From: Chelonoidis abingdonii
Taxonomy: Eukaryota > Chordata > Testudines > Testudinidae
Direction: 5' to 3'
Length of the DNA: 64,000 nt
Assembly (NCBI RefSeq): GCF_003597395.2
Contig: NC_133776.1
Coordinates: 41,511,928 to 41,575,927 of the forward strand
Part shown: positions 59,037 through 64,000 of the stretch, one piece after another
Position numbering within the stretch: the first letter of the stretch is position 1
Layout: each line of letters opens with the position of its first letter
Position numbers and translations under genes: made by a program
The notes under the pieces: generated by a model
Database searches by the model: none
What the model was told of the DNA's origin: nothing
Seen by the model: the letters and a program-made list of their open reading frames with translations, nothing else

Positions 59037-59672
59037 TGTGATGGGGCAAGGCCAGATGGCTACAGTAAAGTACTGAGAAACAGGTATGTTAGCCCCAGGC
59101 TAAACAAATCCCTAGGACCATGGTAACCAAATGGCAGTTGTATTCAGGTTATCAAGCAACTGGAGCAATTAAGCTCTTTCTAGAAGCGCTGGAGATAGCT
59201 ACTTTAATTAGAACACCTGCAGCCAATCAGGGCAGGCTAATCAGGGCACTGGGTTAAAAAGGAGCTCACCCTCTCCCCCCTAGTCAGGCCAGAGAGGAGC
59301 CAGAGGACAAGGAGTGCGAGTGAGGAGCTGGGAGCAAGAAGCTGGAGTGAGAGAATGTACTGCTGGAGTGAGGAGGACAAGCATTATCAGACCCAGAGAA
59401 GGTCCTGTGGTGAGGATAAAGAAGGTTTGTAGAGCAATGGGGAAGTAGCGGGAGTTGTAGCTGTCCTGCAGCTGTTCAGGAGGCACATAGACAGCTGCGA
59501 TCCACAGCTCTGGCTGGACCTGGAGTAGAGGTGGGCTGGCGTTCCCCCCAAACCTCCCAACTCCTGATCAGACACAGGAGGAGTTGACCCACACTGTGGG
59601 GAAGATCACTGAGGTGAGCAAATCTGCCAAGAAGCGCAGGACCCACCAAGGTAGAGGAGGAACTTTGTCACA
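59037..59672 (+). mobile_element. Solo LTR, TGTGATGG family
   Basis: It starts TGTGATGGGGCAAGG and ends AACTTTGTCACA. Flanks share ATAG (59033-59036 and 59673-59676); if the final A is not counted the TSD reads AATAG, five bases. It is the same family and orientation as 14082-14781 but 64 bp shorter through scattered small deletions. No coding content. Confidence 0.85.
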
Positions 59673-59676
59673 ATAG

Positions 59677-61479
59677 AAAAGCATCTCTAACTAATAAAAA
59701 CAGGCCATAGTGAATATGTTTTCACATCCATTCTCCATACTATGAGTCAGTTGCAGGAACAGTGTTCTGTACAGAGGATGGGGTTTTGATGATGCACAAC
59801 AAAAGTTTTTTAACTTGGTATCTCAATCCTAACTAATAGGACTAACAAACCAGCAAATAAAGATCTTACAGCCCAACCTGGGCTATAAGGAATGAGAAAA
59901 AACAAAGCAAAGTTATGAGAAGGGTCAGAGTCTCAGGGTCCATTCTAAATTCAATAAACAAAATTTCAAAACATGTTGAAGCCTTAGAAGACACCACTGG
60001 AGGGAAAGGAAAAACACAGTGTTCTGTGATAGTTTAGAACAGGCAACTTGTGCCATTTTGACCAAACTGAGGCTGGTGAACTCATCTATAGTATATTACC
60101 AAGGATAAGTCATAATGAAAGTATCTACCTTTATAAATAACAATCGCACTCATATATCACAAGAGAGGAGAATCTAATTTCATGCACTAACTATAATGGA
60201 ACCAGTTGGGGCTGTTGAGTATACTGTATAAAAGACAGCCACACTTTCTCCAGTCTTTTTCTAGATGGGTTAAGAAAAATATGAACTTATCAAAATTTGA
60301 ACCTTTGCCAGTCCCTGAAAGAAAAGAAACCCAACCTTTTGATGAAGTATGAGAAGTCCTAAGAAGAGTAAATTCTTCCCAAGAGTACTGGCCTGCAGTC
60401 TGCTCTTTAAAACCAAAACAAATTAGCATCTATTGTTCAGTCCATCTCAATTGACTTCTGAACCCTAGCTTTGGATCCCAGAAGTATTAAAGAAGATCAA
60501 TATCTATTATTTGTATTAATATTTTAACTGAATACATTTTAATATTGTCTTCCATCAAATTATCTGAATAATATTATTAGCCACTTTTTTATAGGAGTGT
60601 TTATGGAAACTGACACTGGAAAGCCTACAAAGTGTTTCAAGACAGTTTTGTATTGAAGGCTATTAAAATGCTAGAGAGAGAATATGTGTAATATGACTTC
60701 CTCAGGACTGACACTTGCAAATTATGGTTCTAAAGAACTGCACTGGAATCAGCCTTTCATAAATCCTTCTCTATATTAATTTTTGGGGGTAAAAATTGGC
60801 AGTTCATACGTGTCTGTTTTTTAGTAAGATGCTGACAAAATGTGACTATATTTGATTAATGTGAGAATGTTTGATAGGTTAATTACTATAGGCATAATTG
60901 TTGATTGCTTGAAAACAAGTAATAAGTCACTAATTCATAAAATACTTCTAATTATATTTAACATGTTTAATTTTTGTTTCAATACCTAGATATACTGATT
61001 GTCTTTGGGATATTTTTTTGAATACGCAGGTAGTTAATATAGCACTCTTGTGAATTTAGTATGCTTAGAGAGATTATTACGAATGAAGAAGAACATATTA
61101 TTTTAGTAAAAAAAAAGTGCTTTTATTCTATCTCACCAATAGAAAAATAACTTATTAAAAATAAAACACCAAAAAGCTTTCATGGAAGATGGTTTTTAAG
61201 GCACAAAACCAACTATTATATTAAGACAAAATGCCAGAGGATTTACTGTCATGACTCAACAGACATTTATAGATTTATAGTCATAGGTATATTTTTGAAA
61301 CCAATAAACATTTGTTAAGATAGCCGATGAACAATCTAAGCTAGGTATGTTATGGAAAGACAAAGTGAACCACATTTCATTTTTGTAATGGGCCAGTACT
61401 GTTAAATTATGTGAAGGCTTCAAATGGAATTCAGTATTCCAGTGAGTAATAGTCTGCTGTTTGAAAATAGAGTATATTT
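59677..61479. other. Unannotated AT-rich sequence
   Basis: No gene or repeat recognised. The stretch 60830-61070 is especially rich in TAATTA-like words but I have no basis for calling it regulatory. Confidence 0.4.
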
Positions 61480-63330
61480 CAGCTAGCCACTAATGGAGGT
61501 GAAATTCTGATCCCACTGTAACCAATAGGAGTTTTGCCCTGAAGATATCAAGAGATGGAGAATCCTCCACTTCCCTTGGTTGGTTGTTCCAGTGGTTAAT
61601 CATGCTCACTATTAAAAAATTGGGTCTTATTTCTAATGTGAATTTGTCTGGCGTCAGCTTGCAACCATTGGTTAATATTCTGCCTTTCCCCACTAGATTA
61701 AAGAGCCCTTTTACAAGCTTGTATTTTCTTCCTACAGAGATGCCTATATGCTGTAATCATGCCCCTCTGAATCTTATTTTTCATAAACTACATAGATTGA
61801 GCTCTTTAAGTCTTTCACTGCAGTGCAATTTCTCCAGCCCTTGAATCATTTCTGCAGCTCTTTCTTGTACCCTCGCTAATTTTTGAACATTGCTTTAAAA
61901 ATATGTATATCAGAACTGTATGCAATATTCCACTGTCAGTTTCACCAATGTCTTATGTAGAAGAAGTATCACTTTCACACCTCTAACTGATACTCTCTTC
62001 TCTGTACATCCAGGGATCACATTAGCCCTTTCTGTGACAGCATCACACTGGGAGAGCTTGTTCAATTGCATGTCCACTATAATCCCCCAAATCCTTTCCA
62101 GAGTCATTGCTTTTTAGAATACACTCCCCTCTTTTTACAGGTATGGCCTGAATTTACTCCCAGATCATTGAGGAAAATATTGAATAATGTCATGCCCAGA
62201 ACTGATTCCTGTGAAACCCCACAAGAAACACTGCCCTTCAATTGTGTTTCTTCCTCGACTACTACTTTTTGAGCTTTGTCAGTTAGCCAGTTCTTAATTC
62301 ACTTCACATGTGTTTTATTGATGTTGTATAGTGCTACTTAAAAAAAAAAATCAGAATATCAAGTGCTACTAAGTCAAATACCTTACAAAAGTCTAAATTT
62401 ATTATAGCTAAACAGTTATCTTTTTTTCAAACAAACTTGAAATTTCATCAAAGAATGAAATCAGGTGGTCTTGGCAAGACCTATCTTCCTAAAACCATGT
62501 TGCCTGTCATTAATTATTTTTGTAACCTTTACTTCATTATCAGTTGAATCCTATATCAACTTTTCCATTGTTTTGCCACAGGTTACTGGGTCTTGTCTTT
62601 TTTTAACATTAGCACTCTTCCAGTCTTCTGGAATTGTTCTGGTATTCAAAGATTGATTGCCAATATTAATTTTTAAATCCAGAGACCTCCTTGGCCACCT
62701 TTTTTTGGATTCTTGGGTGCCAAGTAACCAGGCTATTGATTTTTAAATGTTTATCAGTGGTAGATGTTTTACATCCTCCTTGGTTACTAATTAACAAGAA
62801 AGTACTTCATTGTCCTCATGTGATAAGTACATCATTCTGCTTCTTTACAAATAAAAAAAGAAATATTTATTGAACATTTTTGCCTTTTCACATAATTATT
62901 AATGTTTTACCATCTTCATCTAGTAATGGGCCTGTATCATTGTTAGGATTTCATTTGTTTCTGATATACTTCTTACCCCTGCCAGTCATGGAGGTCTCCC
63001 TGGGGCCTTTAGCTTCCCTTATCAATGTTCTGTGCTTCATAACTCTTAATTTATATCAATTTCTGTCTATTTCCTTCTTTTAACATTTGTTTATATATTG
63101 CTTATTTATTTCTAATTGTTGCCTTCACCATTGAAAGAGGACAAGCTTTTAACCAAAATTGTCTTCATTCTTGATTGTCAAATTGTGCTTTTTTGGCCAT
63201 TCAATAAACGCTTTGTAAAGAAGTCCCTATTTTCGATGAAATTTTTCCTTCTAAATTTTTGCTTCCAATCAATTTTGCTCATAATTTTTTTCAGCTTTGC
63301 AAAATTATTCTTTTAAAAATACTAATTATA
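61480..63330 (-). pseudogene. Antisense CR1/L3-type LINE reverse transcriptase
   Basis: Read on the minus strand from about 63330 down, this is a LINE ORF2. Near 62400-62340 the codons give INLDFCKVFDLVALDIL, the polymerase motif YLDFSKAFDxVxHxxLL. Near 62240-62150 come SCGVSQESVLGMTLFNIFLNDL (GVPQGSVLGPLLFNIFINDL in live elements). Near 61950-61800 come TVEYCIQF and LARVQERAAEMIQGLE. At 61693-61490 a 67-codon frame includes LTPDKFTLEIR and VEDSPSLDIFRAKL. Upstream sequence to 63330 fits the linker between endonuclease and reverse transcriptase. The 3' end is at about 61480. Frequent stops and indels mark it as ancient. Confidence 0.75.
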
Positions 63331-63698
63331 TGTATACTTAGTAGATCTGCCTCAGCTGTTAAACATTGCATCTACAGAGAACAATGTGTACCATAGGCTT
63401 ACTAAATACATGGCAACCTCTGGAACTGCATCTCCTTGGATCAGTCATGCCAACAAAAGCATGTACTTCAATGTTGAAGCTGGAATCAGTGTATTGGTAT
63501 TAAAAGGTGAATGAAAAAAATGAAAGATGACATTCACTGTAGTGCATAGGGCTCCCATAGAGCCTTATGCACCATATAAGCCCCACATAAACATTGTTAA
63601 ATCTTCATCCTACTGAAATCAATGGCAAAACAGCTACAGTTTCCAGTGGGATCAAGGCTTTGATCCTAAAGGCTTAAATTGATATGCAAAGCTAGGCA
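63331..63698. other. Unannotated sequence
   Basis: Nothing recognised other than the word ACTGAAATCAATGGCA near 63612. Confidence 0.4.
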
Positions 63699-63703
63699 TG
63701 GTC

Positions 63704-64000
63704 TGTCATAAAGCATAAGTCCCAATTCTGAACCTTAGCGTCCAAAATGTGGGTGCTTGAACCCTCCAAGCTTAATTACCAGCTTGGATCTGATAGCGCT
63801 GCCACCAGCCAGATTTCCAGTGTCTGGCTCATTCTGGTCTCCCCAAAACCTTCCCTGGGGGACCCCAAGACTCAGAGGCCCTGAGTCTTACCACAAAGGG
63901 AAATAACCCACTTCCCTTCCCCCTCTTTACCTCCTCCCAGATTTTCCCGCCCTGGGTACACTAGGAGATCACCATGTTTCAAGTCCTTGAAACACAAACA
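63704..64000 (-). mobile_element. LTR, TGTCATAA family, antisense, cut by window end
   Basis: The plus strand reads TGTCATAAAGCATAAGTCCC, then the block GAACCTTAGCGTCCAAAATG...AAGCTTAATTACCAGCTTGG shared with the antisense copy at 49744. This is the LTR 3' end; the rest lies beyond the window. The expected TSD is TGGTC (63699-63703), which can only be tested with downstream sequence. Whether it is solo or part of a full element is unknown. Confidence 0.8.

Noticed and set aside
60830..61070. TAATTA-rich stretch as a conserved developmental enhancer
   Set aside because: Base composition alone produces such words. Cross-species alignment would be needed.

Overview
The window looks like non-coding nuclear DNA from a turtle (Testudines), or less likely another archosauromorph. 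There are no bacterial operons and no extended open frames. I find no host exon I can defend. What I do recognise is the repeat set of turtle genomes: CR1-type LINEs, solo LTRs with TGTCATAA or TGTGATGG ends, 8-bp-TSD hAT-type non-autonomous elements, GGTATGTCTACAC-type MITEs, a DIRS/Ngaro retrotransposon and Penelope-like repeats. The species call rests on remembered repeat families, not a database search.

Layout. 0.5-0.7 kb: inverted repeat unit, probably Penelope-like. 1.1-2.0 kb: solo LTR with perfect TSD. 2.9-4.4 kb: decayed CR1 reverse-transcriptase end. 8.3-10.1 kb: exact 885-bp tandem duplication with a single N at its junction, probably an assembly error. 10.45 kb: hAT MITE. 11.1-13.1 kb: antisense DIRS/Ngaro 3' half (tyrosine recombinase plus SGNH hydrolase). 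14.1-14.8 kb: solo LTR. 15.5-17.6 kb: antisense CR1-type LINE whose endonuclease is split by a hAT element. 18.6 kb: AT-rich MITE. 20.6-21.7 kb: LTR with TATA box and polyA signal. 23.7-26.1 kb: broken TTF-finger/hAT transposase-like (ZMYM1-like) gene.

28.4-31.4 kb: LINE interrupted by an LTR that is itself interrupted by a second LTR, both with exact 5-bp TSDs. 33-39.3 kb: old L2-like LINE pieces and a foldback MITE. 39.7 kb: repeat with a hammerhead-ribozyme-like fold. 41.7-43.6 kb: GC-rich repeat, then a 1.07-kb palindromic element. 47-49 kb: SINE fragments. 49.7-50.6 kb: antisense solo LTR. 51-53.7 kb: stacked MITEs. 55.4 kb: hAT element. 56.6-57.4 kb: hAT deletion derivative. 58.0 and 61.5-63.3 kb: antisense CR1-type LINEs. 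59.0 kb: solo LTR. 63.7 kb to the end: LTR running off the window.

All protein-coding traces belong to mobile elements and are broken by stops and frameshifts, so nothing here is predicted to make a functional protein. I see no wholly novel system. The best leads are the probable false duplication, the triple nested insertion, the recombinase/SGNH fossil, and two repeat families carrying hammerhead-like cores.
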